NCBI GenBank assembly: GCA_036583965.1
Contig: JAZBQD010000030.1
Coordinates: forward strand, 84,758,800 to 84,822,799
Origin: Prunella strophiata
Lineage: Eukaryota > Chordata > Aves > Passeriformes > Prunellidae
Direction: 5' to 3'
Length of the DNA stretch: 64,000 nt
Positions within the stretch are counted from its first letter, which is position 1. Every line of letters starts with the position of its first letter. Below the pieces are notes generated by a model, which worked only from the letters and a program-made list of their open reading frames with translations, was not told the origin of the DNA and did not search any database. This document shows positions 52,901 to 63,236 of this stretch, piece by piece. The translations under genes were made by a program, and so were the position numbers.

Positions 52901-54423
52901 TAAGCCTCACTTGATGCAAATGAATAGCTCCTTGGGCTTCACTGTAGGCAAAATTTGCTGAAAGAAGGCCCAGAGTACACTTAGGCTACTCCCTGGTAAA
53001 TGGTGAAATAAAGCAGTAGATGGTTTATTGTGCATGGGAAGGAGGAGGGAAAGGTCCAGGTAGCATCCAGTATTTTATGTAAGGTAGAAGTAGATTTTAC
53101 CCACCCAACATGATCACATGCTATCACAAAAAAAATCCCACTCCTAAACTCAAATGTGTTTAAAAAAGTGGAAAGAGGCTACCAAATAACTGGCAGAAAG
53201 CAGAAAACTGTGCTTTTATCACCAAATAGGGAAAACCAGAGAAGCACATCCCACTACAGTGAACTATCACTAGCAATCTGGTAATAACTTAATATTATTC
53301 TCTTGTAAAAAGATAGCAAATTATTAGGTAATAGGATTGGTATCTCATATGTAAATATTAGAAAAATAATAGCAAATAGTGAATCTATAATGGCTCTCTA
53401 AGATCCCATGTTTCTGCAGCATGGGAGTGATTTGGATGAAAGACCTGTGATAAGCATGGCAAGAGAAACACTGCTGGTGCACAATAATTTTCAGTTTGGT
53501 TAAAGTGTTGAAAGATAGAAAGAAGATCGTTAATATGAAAATGTACAATCTTTCAGAGTATCTTTACCTTCTCTCATTTTACTGTCTACCTCTGATGAGC
53601 CCAGCTCACACTTAGTGGGGCTCTGCTCTCACATTTCTGTGACTACATTGGCTTAAATAAATTACACCAAACACAAACCTGCTTGTTGCTGCCATCAAAA
53701 ATAAAACACCATCCTCCTTTTATGAGCAAATTTAACAAACACAGAGAATGCTTTCACTCCAGGATTTCATGGGCTTGGGTAGAAAGCAGGGCCTCTGCAA
53801 AAAGGAGCCATGGTCTTCCTGGAATGTTGCATCTTGTTAATGAGAGCCTGGGCATATTTGTTGTGAGAAATCATCATCACAAAACTTACTGCAATCTGCT
53901 TTAGCTCCCACAGAGGATAAAAATTATACAGTCAGAGGGACTAATCTCTTTGAATTCTATCCTGTCTTGAATCTCCCATTTCACTGAAGACAGTGAGAAT
54001 CTGACAACTGAGTGTCTGCTCCAGCAATGTCTGACCTCTCCTGACATCTCAGATTATTGCCCCCAAACGGCTGTGATGAGGCAAAGACAGCCATTTTTCC
54101 CAGGGGAAGGAACAAAGGGTGAACTAATGGTGCTGGGGTCACTTGGCTGCTCCTGTGCCTCTTTACATGTTCAGGACACACAGCTGACAAAAGTCGATGA
54201 AGTCTGGCTCCCCTTGCCTTTGTGAGAAAGCAGGTGTGTCTCCTCCCTGACTGCTCTGAGATGCTCCCACCAGGAACAGTCCTGCCATCATCCTTTTAGT
54301 GTGCAGCACAGCCATTGAGGGACATTATGAGATGAGGTGGGATGCTGTGACAATAATACCTTCTGCAGCTTTTTGTGTTTCACATCCCACACTGGAGCCA
54401 TTGCCTCCCAAGCACATCTAACA

Positions 54424-54478
54424 CATAGAATCATAGAATAGTTAGGGTTGGAAGGGATCATGTAGTTCCAATCCTGCT
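54424..54478 (-). mobile_element. Short CR1 3' terminus, antisense
   Basis: TAGAATCATAGAATAGTTAG, then GGTTGGAAGGGATCATGTAG, is the reverse complement of a CR1 3' end. Only about 55 bp are recognisable. Confidence 0.65.
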
Positions 54479-54989
54479 ATGTTAGAAGTTCGACAACTGA
54501 ATATATATTTGCTTCAGCAAGCCCAAAGTCTATTAAATAAAAGAGTTTGGGAGGACTCTGCCTTTCTAAGTCTGTGATCTGATTAGAAAGCATTGCTCTC
54601 AGAACTTGCACAGAGAAAAGCAGGAAGAGTTTTCCATAATCAAACCCAATGATTAAGTCAGGAGAAAGGAAAATAATTTTCTGTTGATAGCAGATCTGTA
54701 TCTTTTCTACAGCCAAACTCACTATGAAATGAATTAAAAGGTGTATGGCTCTGTTTATTTCATGTGAAGGTAAGTGTAGTAAAATGGGACTTCTTCAATA
54801 TGAAAGTTCACAACCCTTCTAATTAGAAGGCAAACTTTATTTCCCAAGCTGCCATGAGGAGAAATAATTTCCAAACACTTAGCAAGCCCTCCTTCAAAAC
54901 TGAATTTTCTGCTGCTCTGTCACTTGACCAGGCACAGCATCTTCTTCTCATCTCTCACTCTTTCCTCTCGGTCACCTTTTCCAGAGAAG

Positions 54990-55261
54990 CAGCTTTGACG
55001 GAGGGTTCTAGGGGGTGGGGTGGGGGTTTCTGGTCACGGCGGGCCGAGCCGCGGGGCGGCGGGGGCGGCAGTGCTTGTCCGGCACCGGGAGCGGCACCGG
55101 GAGCGACACCGGGAGCGACACCGGGAGCGGCACCGGGAGCGGCACCGGGAGCGGTGCTTGGGACCGCCCCGGCGCCCATTGGCTCGGCGGCTCCATATGG
55201 GGCTCGGCGGGGCCCCATAAAGGCGCCCGTCCATCCCATCCCATCCCATCCGCGCCCCGCC
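54990..55261 (+). promoter_or_regulatory. NMS: NMS promoter (CpG-rich, CCAAT and TATA-like boxes)
   Basis: A GC-rich stretch just upstream of the NMS start codon. It has an inverted CCAAT box (ATTGG, 55178-55182), a CATATG E-box-like site (55194-55199) and a TATA-like CATAAAGG (55216-55223) about 40 bp before the ATG. A CCATC pentamer repeat lies in the presumed 5' UTR (55231-55249), and a six-copy 12-bp repeat lies upstream (55081-55152). The arrangement predicts transcription starting near 55240-55250 with a very short 5' UTR. Confidence 0.65.
55081..55152 (+). repeat. Six-copy 12-bp minisatellite in the NMS promoter
   Basis: Six contiguous units of GGCACCGGGAGC or its variant GACACCGGGAGC, in the symmetrical order A A B B A A. 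It lies about 110 bp upstream of the ATG. Confidence 0.97.
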
Positions 55262-55334
55262 ATGCCCTCGCCGCCGCCCGCCCTGCCCTGGCTCCTGGCC
55301 GCCTGCTGCCTCTGCGCCCTGCCGCGGGGCTCAG
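55262..55334 (+). CDS. NMS: NMS exon 1 (signal peptide)
   Basis: ATG at 55262. It encodes MPSPPPALPWLLAACCLCAL then PRGS, a classic signal peptide with a Leu/Ala/Cys core. Donor GTACGT follows at 55335, ending in phase 1. Confidence 0.9.
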
Positions 55335-58300
55335 GTACGTCCCGGCACCGGGGGAACGCGAGAGAAGCCCGGAGAGGATCGGCTCCTCTGGAGGAGCCAC
55401 GTCCTGGCTGGGCTCCGCGGCATCCCAACCCACGCGTGTCCCGTCCCGCAGGGTTCCCGCAGCCTTTCTCGCGCTACCGGGACGGTGTGGAGCTGCCCCC
55501 AAACCAGGTATGTCTGCCACTGGCGGCTGACAGCGGTGCGAGGTGGAGAGGTAGGGAACAGACGGGGAAGGTGGGGAACGAGGCTCGTCTGTGGCAGGGA
55601 AACGAGGTAGGAAATCGGCCACGGACTGGCAATACCTTATTAAATACCTTATTAAATACCTTATTGAATACCCTGGGGATTGGTAAAGAGAGGAGGGAGG
55701 CTGGCGCCCTTTGCCGCCCGCAGCGGCAGGTGGAACAGGTACGGGCAGGGGTGCGGAGTGCAGCAGGGTGCAGAATGGGGCACCTGGGTCAGCAAAAGAC
55801 GGACAGGCTAATAACAAGCCAGCCCCCGACTTCCCGAGCAAAAACACGGGTCCGAAGGTATGACAGACACACTGTTAATGTTTATTCTTTGCTTTTTAAA
55901 GCAACTGGCACTGTGTTTCAGTCAGTGGATGGAAATGTCCGATCAGCCCCAGGTAACTTGACTCCTGTAATGTGTTTGATCTGCTGAGACTCTCCCAGAC
56001 ATCCTAATTGTCCTGTATAACCTGGAGCATCGGTGTCTGCAGGGGGCAGAGCCTCCGCCAGAGAGCCAGCGAGTTTGTTGGTGTATGTGCTCTCCTCCTT
56101 GTGAAGCTAATGCAGACCTAAAGAAAAGCACTTTTCCCCCCCATTCTTGCCATGCCAATATTATGCCAATAGTAGCTAACACTGAAGAAAGAAGTGTCAG
56201 ACAGTTCTGCAGGATTTAAAGGTCCTGTTTGGTCCTGGCTTGGTGCTTGGTGGGTGGATGGGTTTTTTCTGGTGTGCTCAGAGGAGAGGGGAGGAAGGGG
56301 AAGTTTTCACAGATCATTTCTGCCCAAACACTTTAAAAGAAATTATCAGTATGTGAAAGATCAGCTGCACTGCATTTAATATCGAGCCCAAGGGTCATTT
56401 TCAAAGCAGGGAGAAAAATATTTGCAGGATCAGGAAGTATTTGGAAATTTTGAACATTTTGTGCTGATTTTTTTTTTTTCTGAAATTGTACGGTTTTGTG
56501 AACCAAAACTTGCAGAAAACAGTTCCCAGAGCCTGTTTTTCAGGTGTCTTACACCTCACTTTATTTGAAGCTGTAGTTCTCATCTAATGTGATTGCATGC
56601 ATAAGCAAATCCCTGTCCTCTGGCAATGAGTATGGGACAGTGTATTTCAGTATATGATTAAAGATTACAGTACTGATTGACCAAAAGGCTTGTAGTTAAA
56701 AATGAGCACAGATTAAACATGCCACAAACCAAACCTACCCCTAGAACAAATAGCATAGAAAAATGTATTTTAAATATAAAAGGCTGATTTTGATCTATTT
56801 ATAGCACCAGACTGTATTGGCAACAGTTGTATTGTGTGTATTCTCCTCAAACAAAAGAGTAATTTTTCAGGTCATAATAACATCAGTAAGTTTTCCCCTG
56901 CTCTGAGTGTTTTTAGTGAACTGTGCTCAATCTAAATTCATCTGGGATCAGAATCAAGTCTGTTTTCTATCAAACCATGTACACCTCATTCTCCCAGTAA
57001 ATGTATTAAAGTACTGTTGTGGTTTTTTTTTCAGATCTCCAGCACTGTTTTGGATCTCTGCTATTCCATATTCAACAGCATGCATAAAAATGAGGTAAGG
57101 TAATGCTTGTTTTGTTTCAAAGCACCCCCTTCTTAAACTTCGAAAGCAACCACTCCACGACCAACTTTTTGACATTTCTCTCCAAACAATAATGTATAAT
57201 CTAATACTGTAATGGTTTAAGAGATGTAGGAGGGTGTGTAAAAGATTTTCTTCTTGTTAGTAGTTTGCATGTAATTCTTAGTTACTTTAAATTATTTATA
57301 TGAAACTGTTTTTCTCCAATTCAGAGCTCAAGAACCAAAACATTCACTTACAGTCAGAGTTGGTATTTTAACCTGACCCTCAGTTTTGAATAACACAGGG
57401 TTAAATACACTAAAAATACACATAACATTGGATCAATAGCAAACCTTAGATTATGCTGAACATGGAGGTGTATGAGTTGCTTTATTGATTTTAACACTCT
57501 ATTTGCATTTGGGTATTTTTGTGTTTCTGACTCAGAGTAAGGAGATTAAGTTGAGGAGTTATTGAGAAAAGCTCTTTTTCTTTGGTGCAGTCGCTTAAGG
57601 ACCTACCTCAATGTCAGTTCTGCTTTATATCACTTTTTTATTAGCACCATTTCATTAAGAACCTTTTCCATAAAGTTCACTCAGCCCCTGGGTATATGCT
57701 AAAAAGGCCAATTTACTTGTGGAGGCTGAGTCCTCTGCTGTTTCAAAACAGGAGCAGATCCTTCAAGACAATAATAGAAAGCATTTTGAAATGGATTTCA
57801 ATATCTCTTCTTGCCAGTGTTATAATTCCAAGCATGCTTTCCTGAAGCAGTCACAAAACTCAACAATACTGAAGCTGATTGTATAAAAATTCTAGCATTT
57901 CAGTCATAAATGTCTAATAAATGTTTTTGAGTTCACTATTGACTCTGATGCTTCCACAGCTTAGCCAATGAGGGAACATCCAGAATCATCGTAACTTTGA
58001 ACAGTCCTATTCCTGATTACTATTTTAGTTACTAACTTTGCAAAAAATGGTGTCCTCAAGATTGGAAGCTGAATCTCAATATCCTTTCAAAAAATATGAG
58101 CTACACATCTGCAATATGATTTCTAGGTGTGGTCTGAGTAAAGCAGCAGATAAAATAAATATGTGAAATATGGAAGAAGAACTATGTGAAGTTTTACCCA
58201 GCTGATCAAATCTCATGTTACATGAAGTCCTACTTTTTTAGCCCACAAGGAATCTTCAGAAGACACTACAAACATGAGTCTGGATGTAGTGAACCCAATG

Positions 58301-61300
58301 AAGAAGTTATGAAAACCTACTAATGTCAGCTGAATACAACTTTCTACATTATTCTATATTTCTGTGAATAAAAAACAAAAGCTATTCAGTCAGAGTTACA
58401 GATCCTATAGAGAAGGTAGATGGTGTTTTAAGAGAAGTAATGAGGCCTCAGCACCGTGAAAGGCAAAGTCCATGGCAATTTGGGTTTGAATGGGACTTGA
58501 ACCCCACCTGGGGAATTTAAAATATTTTGTGAGAACTTAGAATATTTAACATCAATGTCCAATCACTTCACTGTGTGTTTGAGATTTCCACCCCAAAAAT
58601 ATTTAAAAGCTCAGTTTTTACCATATTTCTTCCACATAGTAATCTCTTATCTGTTATAAATTAGTTAGGATAGTTGAAACTGCAGGCTGAGACATGAGCC
58701 CCTCTCTGTCTTTGCTTGGTGTGTAATAATCAAATCAGAACAAAGGTAGCACTCATATTGTCTCTCTGCAGTAGTCTCCTCCCTTGCATCCTTTAAAGCA
58801 CCTTGATTGAGCAAGCATTTTTTCTTCCTGAGTATTTCATAGCCCTGTAAGTTGATGTCAGTCACTTTATAAATTGTTGTTTTGCTTGAACCAAAGAAAT
58901 CCTTCTCTAATACCCTGAACCATGAGTTCCTATTTCTTGCTTGCATATTTTGTCTTTTAAAACTCCTTCTCTGCAGTTTCCCACCCACATGCTTTCCTGT
59001 GTTCTCACCTGTCTTCACATTCTTGCCCATTACATGTGTTTGTTTCTCAAGCCCAGTCCAGGTAACTAAACCCACTCACTGACACAACTGTGGCTGTGGC
59101 ACACAGCCATCCCATTCCTGGCTGGCTGGGAGCTGTGCCATGGGCAGGAGAGCTCCCAAACCAGGCTGCAGGTTCAGGGCTGCATCACATGCTGAACTCA
59201 GTCTGCTCACATAAAGTCATGGGGAAAGTTTCTATTCCTTGAAGTAAGGCTGAGTAGAAAAACGAACAATTTTCTGAAGAATAAAGAGTGCAGGGGAAGG
59301 CTTAAACCCAGCAATCTGTCCTGGGTTAAAACCAAGGGCAGTCTGAAAAGTGAAGAGCAGCCCCATTTTAACAAGATAAGAGCTATCAGTACAATTCAAG
59401 CCTGAGGAGTGGAGCTCCAGGCTGAGCTCTGCTTCACCCCCCAGAGCACAGCTGCACTTTGCTGTACAGCGGGAGAAGCCTGTTGAATGATGGTAATGAA
59501 CAAAGTAACTTCCAGGCAAGGCTTCACATCAATCTTTTGAAAGATCCATTTGCTGCTGTTCTTACATCTGTCTGGGATAAGTGTAAGGTTATCTATCTTC
59601 TCACACCGAGTGTATCAACCTCATCAGTAACAGAGGGTCACTGTAACAAACCTAAACGTTCCAGCATCTTGATTAACATGCAGTGTCCACTTGCAGGAAT
59701 CACAGATTGCTTCTGCAAAGTTTACAAAGAAGGTATGTAAATATGAAGACAAGCAGTAGCAGTGGATAGGGAAGTATGTCCCTTTCCTTGTTTCTTTTAA
59801 AGTCAGCTTGGGTTTTTCCAGTGGTTGGGAAGTGATCTGTGCTGACCCTGCTCATACCCTACATGTAAAGCTTTCTTTTATATTTCTTCTAAACCCTGTG
59901 AATCTTTAATTATGTTAACCTAGTTTATTTACACTAGACACAATGTCCTTCAGGTATTAATCTTTAATCAGCATTCCAGATGAATGGGCATTGGGGACTA
60001 TCAACATCTTGTTTGCATGCTGCTGAAAAAGGCCCCAAATTACCAATATTCTGATAGAGTGGTAAAATTTGGCAACAGATCTATGGAACTGAGTTTAAAG
60101 TATTTTGTTATTGTTTGTGTTTGATTTTATAGGACAGTCATGGAACTCTGGGGCGGCCTTTCTTCCTTTTCAGGGTATCTGAATCTCTTTGTTTTAAAAA
60201 TTCTGAATCTCAGACATTGCTATATGTTCACAGATGAGCAGCTGTTTCACAAATTCTAGCTGCAGTTGTTTTGAATAGAGGCCAAATATCCCTCTACTTG
60301 AAAGCTTAGGGAGCCATTTGCTCAAAAAGCTCTGGTTTAACTAAAAGATGACAAGATAATGAGATCTGGGGTACTGGTGGATTAAACACTTCTTTTTGTT
60401 TGAAGATATACCTCTGCAAATGTTTTATCTTGAGTCAAATCATCCATGTGGCTTGTATCTCTGAGACTGTCAAGGTGCACTGATGCTAAATAAATTAGAT
60501 CAGACATGTGCCTGAGCTGAGTGCCCACCTGCTCTGCCCAGGAAGTGAAGTCACACTGCATAACAGTGAAAAGCCAAAGCAAAATTATCATCATTTCCCT
60601 CACACTTTTCACCCATTGGCTTGCTGAGCTATGACATGGGCTAATGCCCAGTGTGCTGGTTTAGACACACTCTGACTAACACCAAACTAATTTTTAAGAA
60701 TATCTTCAAGACATTTTAAAAAATTAAAAATACTGTAAAATTAAGTGGTTAAGTAACCAGAGTACCAATTCAGCTGTCATTTATGCTTAATTTTAAGTTA
60801 TTTGTTATTTCAAGTATGTCCATCTAGGTTCTTTCACTGCTGGTATTTACATGCTTCTTCTTAGTCATGTGCCTATACTAGCCCTATGAATTTAAACCCA
60901 AATCCTGAATGAGAATAATTAAAGCCAGAATTTTTAGCTTTTTGGGCAGAGGCTGAATGAAAATTTCTCATATTCAAAGGCATAACCTACCCTGCATGGA
61001 TTTCCCTGGTATTTGACATGTTGTTTTAAAGAAAATCTCACTGCAGTTTTATACAGTACCCTGTCTGCATGATGGGGATGTATTTTGGTGTGCTTATAAG
61101 TCTGTAATCCATTGCTTCTTTACAATCATCTAATTATTATGTTTTTCAGCCTCGAAATGGAAGAACTATTGAAGGCAGTGGTAAGTAGGCAACCAAAAGT
61201 GTCAAGAATTTTTTGACACTTCAAGACACTTTTGACACCCTATCTTCTGCCTTTTCACCAATGATGAGACTCATGACAAAAGAAGGTACTGAGAAGCATT

Positions 61301-61713
61301 ACAAACCTAGTACAAACCTAGGTACACACATTTCATATGGCCACTAAGAGCTATCTTGACAGAAATGTAGGGCTCTTTCATGCTCAGAGACTTAGAGTGC
61401 ACATCCTTGAGAGAGGGATGGTTTTCTTTGTCATGCTTCCATACTCCAAAATAAGGTCAGCAGGGTTACAACATGGTACAAAGAGAGCTGCGTGAGAAGA
61501 AAGCATTCATGTTTGAGTACAAATAACAGATCTGGGTGCTTTTCTAAACCTTCAAGTATCAAAACCTTCTGGTTTTAGAAACTGAAGCTATTTAATTTCT
61601 AACTATGAAAAGAACCAGATGTACAGAACTGAGTACTAAGTCATATTCAGATCAACATCTCAACCTAAAATATGATACTGTGTTAATTTGTTTCAGAACA
61701 TCGTGGAATGTGA
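55262..61713 (+). CDS. NMS: NMS, prepro-neuromedin S, nine small exons
   Basis: Precursor of neuromedin S, a secreted amidated neuropeptide that activates neuromedin U receptors (hypothalamus, circadian and feeding control). Proposed exons: 55262-55334, 55452-55507, 57035-57094, 57645-57691, 57960-57990, 59697-59732, 60133-60174, 61150-61180 and 61697-61713. Phases join throughout (393 nt, 130 residues and TGA; human 153). A signal peptide is residues 1-24. GFPQPF starts exon 2 as GFPQPL does in human. FTKK (98-101) is followed by the hormone core RPFFLFRPRN-GR (109-120), identical to human over RPFFLFRPRNGR. Exon lengths for exons 2, 3, 7 and 8 match my recollection of the mammalian gene. 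Exons 4, 5 and 9 are less certain. Synteny next to CHST10 supports NMS over its paralogue NMU. A polyadenylation signal AATAAA lies at 61827-61832. Confidence 0.88.
55452..55507 (+). CDS. NMS: NMS exon 2
   Basis: Acceptor CCGCAG and donor GTATGT. It encodes (G)FPQPFSRYRDGVELPPNQ, 19 residues including the split glycine. This matches the human exon starting GFPQP and containing DG(L/V), and it has the same length. Confidence 0.9.
55508..57034 (+). other. NMS: NMS intron 2, with a 12-bp tandem repeat
   Basis: About 1.5 kb. Three full units of AATACCTTATTA/G (55631-55666) plus a partial fourth sit near its start. CpG-rich DNA persists to about 55.9 kb, and then the intron becomes AT-rich. A 377-residue ORF from 54854 to 55987 runs through promoter, exons and intron and is not a real gene. 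Confidence 0.8.
55631..55672 (+). repeat. 12-bp tandem repeat in NMS intron 2
   Basis: Units at 55631, 55643 and 55655, with a partial unit at 55667. It is AT-rich within GC-rich surroundings. Confidence 0.95.
57035..57094 (+). CDS. NMS: NMS exon 3
   Basis: 60 nt in phase 0 behind a strong polypyrimidine tract (GGTTTTTTTTTCAG) and before donor GTAAGG. It encodes ISSTVLDLCYSIFNSMHKNE, 20 residues, corresponding in length and position to the human QLAYCLSQ segment; the LxYC/LCYS cysteine is shared. Confidence 0.8.
57645..57691 (+). CDS. NMS: NMS exon 4 (tentative; equivalent of the FLFHYS segment)
   Basis: Acceptor TTTTTTATTAG, donor GTATAT, phase 0 to phase 2. It encodes HHFIKNLFHKVHSAP plus GG. 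Aligned from the exon start, LFH falls at the same offset as LFH in human DIYKRFLFHYS. It fits upstream and downstream phases exactly, but the similarity is short. Confidence 0.5.
57960..57990 (+). CDS. NMS: NMS exon 5 (tentative; equivalent of LANRRMKRIL)
   Basis: Acceptor CTTCCACAG, donor GTAACT, phase 2 to phase 0. It encodes LANEGTSRII, matching human LANRRMKRIL at LAN and R-I. The dibasic residues (RR, KR) that release human NMS-33 are not present. Confidence 0.6.
57991..59696 (+). other. NMS: NMS intron 5
   Basis: About 1.7 kb of AT-rich intron. I searched it for segments resembling mammalian HPLMHLAAK or further dibasic sites and found none with consistent phase and splice sites. Nothing else stands out. 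Confidence 0.6.
59697..59732 (+). CDS. NMS: NMS exon 6
   Basis: 36 nt in phase 0, acceptor CTTGCAG and donor GTATGT. It encodes ESQIASAKFTKK, aligning with human GSGTAAVDFTKK. The exon ends in the Lys-Lys pair next to the mature peptide. Confidence 0.85.
60133..60174 (+). CDS. NMS: NMS exon 7 (hormone core)
   Basis: 42 nt in phase 0, acceptor TTTTATAG and donor GTATCT. It encodes DSHGTLGRPFFLFR, aligning with human DHTATWGRPFFLFR at the same length, and splices to PRNGR. Confidence 0.95.
60175..61149 (+). other. NMS: NMS intron 7
   Basis: About 1 kb of AT-rich intron between the two halves of the hormone core. No other feature is seen. Confidence 0.85.
61150..61180 (+). CDS. NMS: NMS exon 8 (PRN-Gly-Arg amidation site)
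   Basis: Acceptor GTTTTTCAG and donor GTAAGT. It encodes PRNGRTIEGS plus one base, aligning with human PRNGRNIEDE. Gly-119 is the amide donor and Arg-120 the cleavage residue. Without splicing here the frame would end GK and stop at TAG 61186-61188. Confidence 0.92.
61181..61696 (+). other. NMS: NMS intron 8, with a small inverted repeat
   Basis: About 0.5 kb. Just after the donor, AAGTGTCAA (61197-61205) and TTGACACTT (61213-61221) form a perfect 9-bp stem, followed by a further degenerate copy of the GACACTT motif. Confidence 0.6.
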
Positions 61714-61850
61714 AGTTCATGGATTCATTCACCAGCTCGATGACCTGGTTTACATAAAAGAAAGACTTCCCATTGCACTGGTTGTCCATTATGTGACTCA
61801 GTTGTCTGAAATTTGCTGTTCCATGTAATAAATTTGCAATCAGTAATTCT
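61697..61850 (+). CDS. NMS: NMS terminal exon and 3' UTR
   Basis: Acceptor TTTGTTTCAG. It completes a split GAA codon and reads HRGM then TGA (61711-61713). An AATAAA at 61827-61832, about 115 nt after the stop, supports this as the last exon. The few coding residues do not resemble human AQIQW, so it rests on splice phase and the polyadenylation signal. Confidence 0.55.
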
Positions 61851-63236
61851 TTTTGTTGTCCTTTTTTAATTGAAGCCCATACTAGGCTTCCTTGGGCCAT
61901 AGTCTAGCATTGTCTGGTGCCAGCTGTAATCAAAGGAAACCCATCATCTCAATATCGATAATTTTCAAATGCAACAGTGAATTTATAACATCTTCTTTAA
62001 TAGGGTCATAAATGATCAGCTTGTCCTTTTGACTAGATAGTATATTTCCCCATTATTTCAGAGTAGGCATCCTGAACAACACTATACTAAAATCATCACG
62101 GACATTTTAATGATTTATTTTGAGTAACTAAGTGCTCAAGAGTGATAATTGATGAATCCAAAGTACTTTGAAAGAAGAGGAACAAGTACTGCTGTAACAT
62201 ACAGATGTTATTTGATCAGATTATGTATTTTTTTCAGCCTTGCCTTGCTGGCTATCATAAAGCACGAATGAGGCACTTTTGAGAAATATTCTGAACATCT
62301 GCCCTTTTTTTCTGAAATCATGCATTTGAAAATGTAGTGCAGCTGATTCTGCTTGCACCATGTGGAGTGTTTTGGTCTGTGGAGACATTTATGGGCACAA
62401 AACTTTAAGTACTAAGCAGTTACTTCCTTAGGAAGAAAAGAGCATAGTAAAATTGAGGTTCTGGGTATACAAATGAGGCTGCAATTCCTGAACATAGCAT
62501 TGATTTCCTCAAGCCCTTTGTTATGCCTCCTTCTCTTTGGCTACTATAGGTATAATGCTGGCACAGCTGCATGTGAACCAGATTTGGAGACACCTTTGTC
62601 TTTAAAAACCAACTCTGAGATAACTGTGTTTTGTCATTTTGTGGGATTTTTTGTGGGGTTTTATCTGGGTAAGTTCCCAGTTTGGGCTGTGTTAACAGAA
62701 GTTTGGCTGGCAGTTAGAGGGAAGAGATGAGTTGTTTGGCCATTGTTAACTGGATCTAAGGCAGAGTATTCAGTCTGGAGGCTCAGAATACAGGAAGGCC
62801 ATGGAAAAAGTGGAGAGAGGGCCTCCAAGGTGGTGAGAATTCTATCACTTGCCCCTGAGGAGATGAAAGGGCAACTAGGGCTGGTTCAGCCTGGAGGAGG
62901 GATGCCTTCAGACTGTCCAGTGCATATGAAGGTCATCAAGGAGACAGCTGTTGTTCAGTGTGTTGTCAAATCCTGTAGGAAATTATTAGCCCTTGGAAAG
63001 ACTACGAAAGGGATGCTGCCTCCTCTGGATTCTCAGGTATCTGGAACCAGTTAGGATGTCCCTCTGGAAGGAGCAACTGAGCCAAATACAAGTGGGGGTT
63101 GTACAAACACAACTCTGGCAATGCAAATAAATAAGAGATAATGATTACAAAAGCACTGCAATGGCACTTCTGGCTTGTTTCATCTCAGAGGCCAAAGCTG
63201 AAAAGTATCAAATTTTGCTCAGTTCTAATAAGTATT
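61851..63236. other. Region downstream of NMS
   Basis: About 1.4 kb in which I see no gene. By mammalian synteny PDCL3 would come next, but none of its exons is recognisable before the window ends. The 85- and 103-residue ORFs at 62473-63054 have no recognisable family features. Confidence 0.6.

Larger units (their letters stand above)
39480..54990. other. Intergenic DNA between the divergent CHST10 and NMS promoters
   Basis: About 15.5 kb without a supportable exon. It contains a (TA)n run (39573-39587), an antisense CR1 3' fragment (39596-39975), a 14-bp perfect hairpin (40262-40293) and a G/T-rich poly-T stretch (about 41911-41995). It also holds an ATTTT pentanucleotide microsatellite (46846-46931), A-runs at 42468, 44636, 44804 and 49591, and a short CR1 end (54424-54478). 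Confidence 0.7.

Noticed and set aside
54854..55987. 377-residue plus-strand ORF with PGA(A/T) repeats
   Set aside because: It runs through the NMS promoter minisatellite, exons 1-2 and intron 2. It is open because of GC-rich repeat sequence; the true NMS frame is proven by signal peptide, splice sites and hormone core.
57325..57362. Candidate NMS exon SSRTKTFTYSQS behind a strong acceptor
   Set aside because: It weakly resembles KRFLFHYS, but the donor (GTATTT) is poor. The exon at 57645 gives a better LFH alignment from its first residue and has the same phase compatibility.
57580..57640. Strong acceptor GGTGCAG followed by SLKDLPQCQ
   Set aside because: The only GT donor nearby (GTCAGT) gives a phase that does not fit neighbours, and there is no similarity to NMS.
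57752..57837. Candidate NMS exon reading EQILQDNNRKHFEMDF
   Set aside because: It has a slight likeness to the NMU segment EQDEKDNTKRF, but no donor gives a phase fitting the next exon.
62473..63054. ORFs of 85 and 103 residues downstream of NMS, considered as PDCL3 exons
   Set aside because: No phosducin-like or thioredoxin-fold sequence is visible, and PDCL3 residues I know do not appear.
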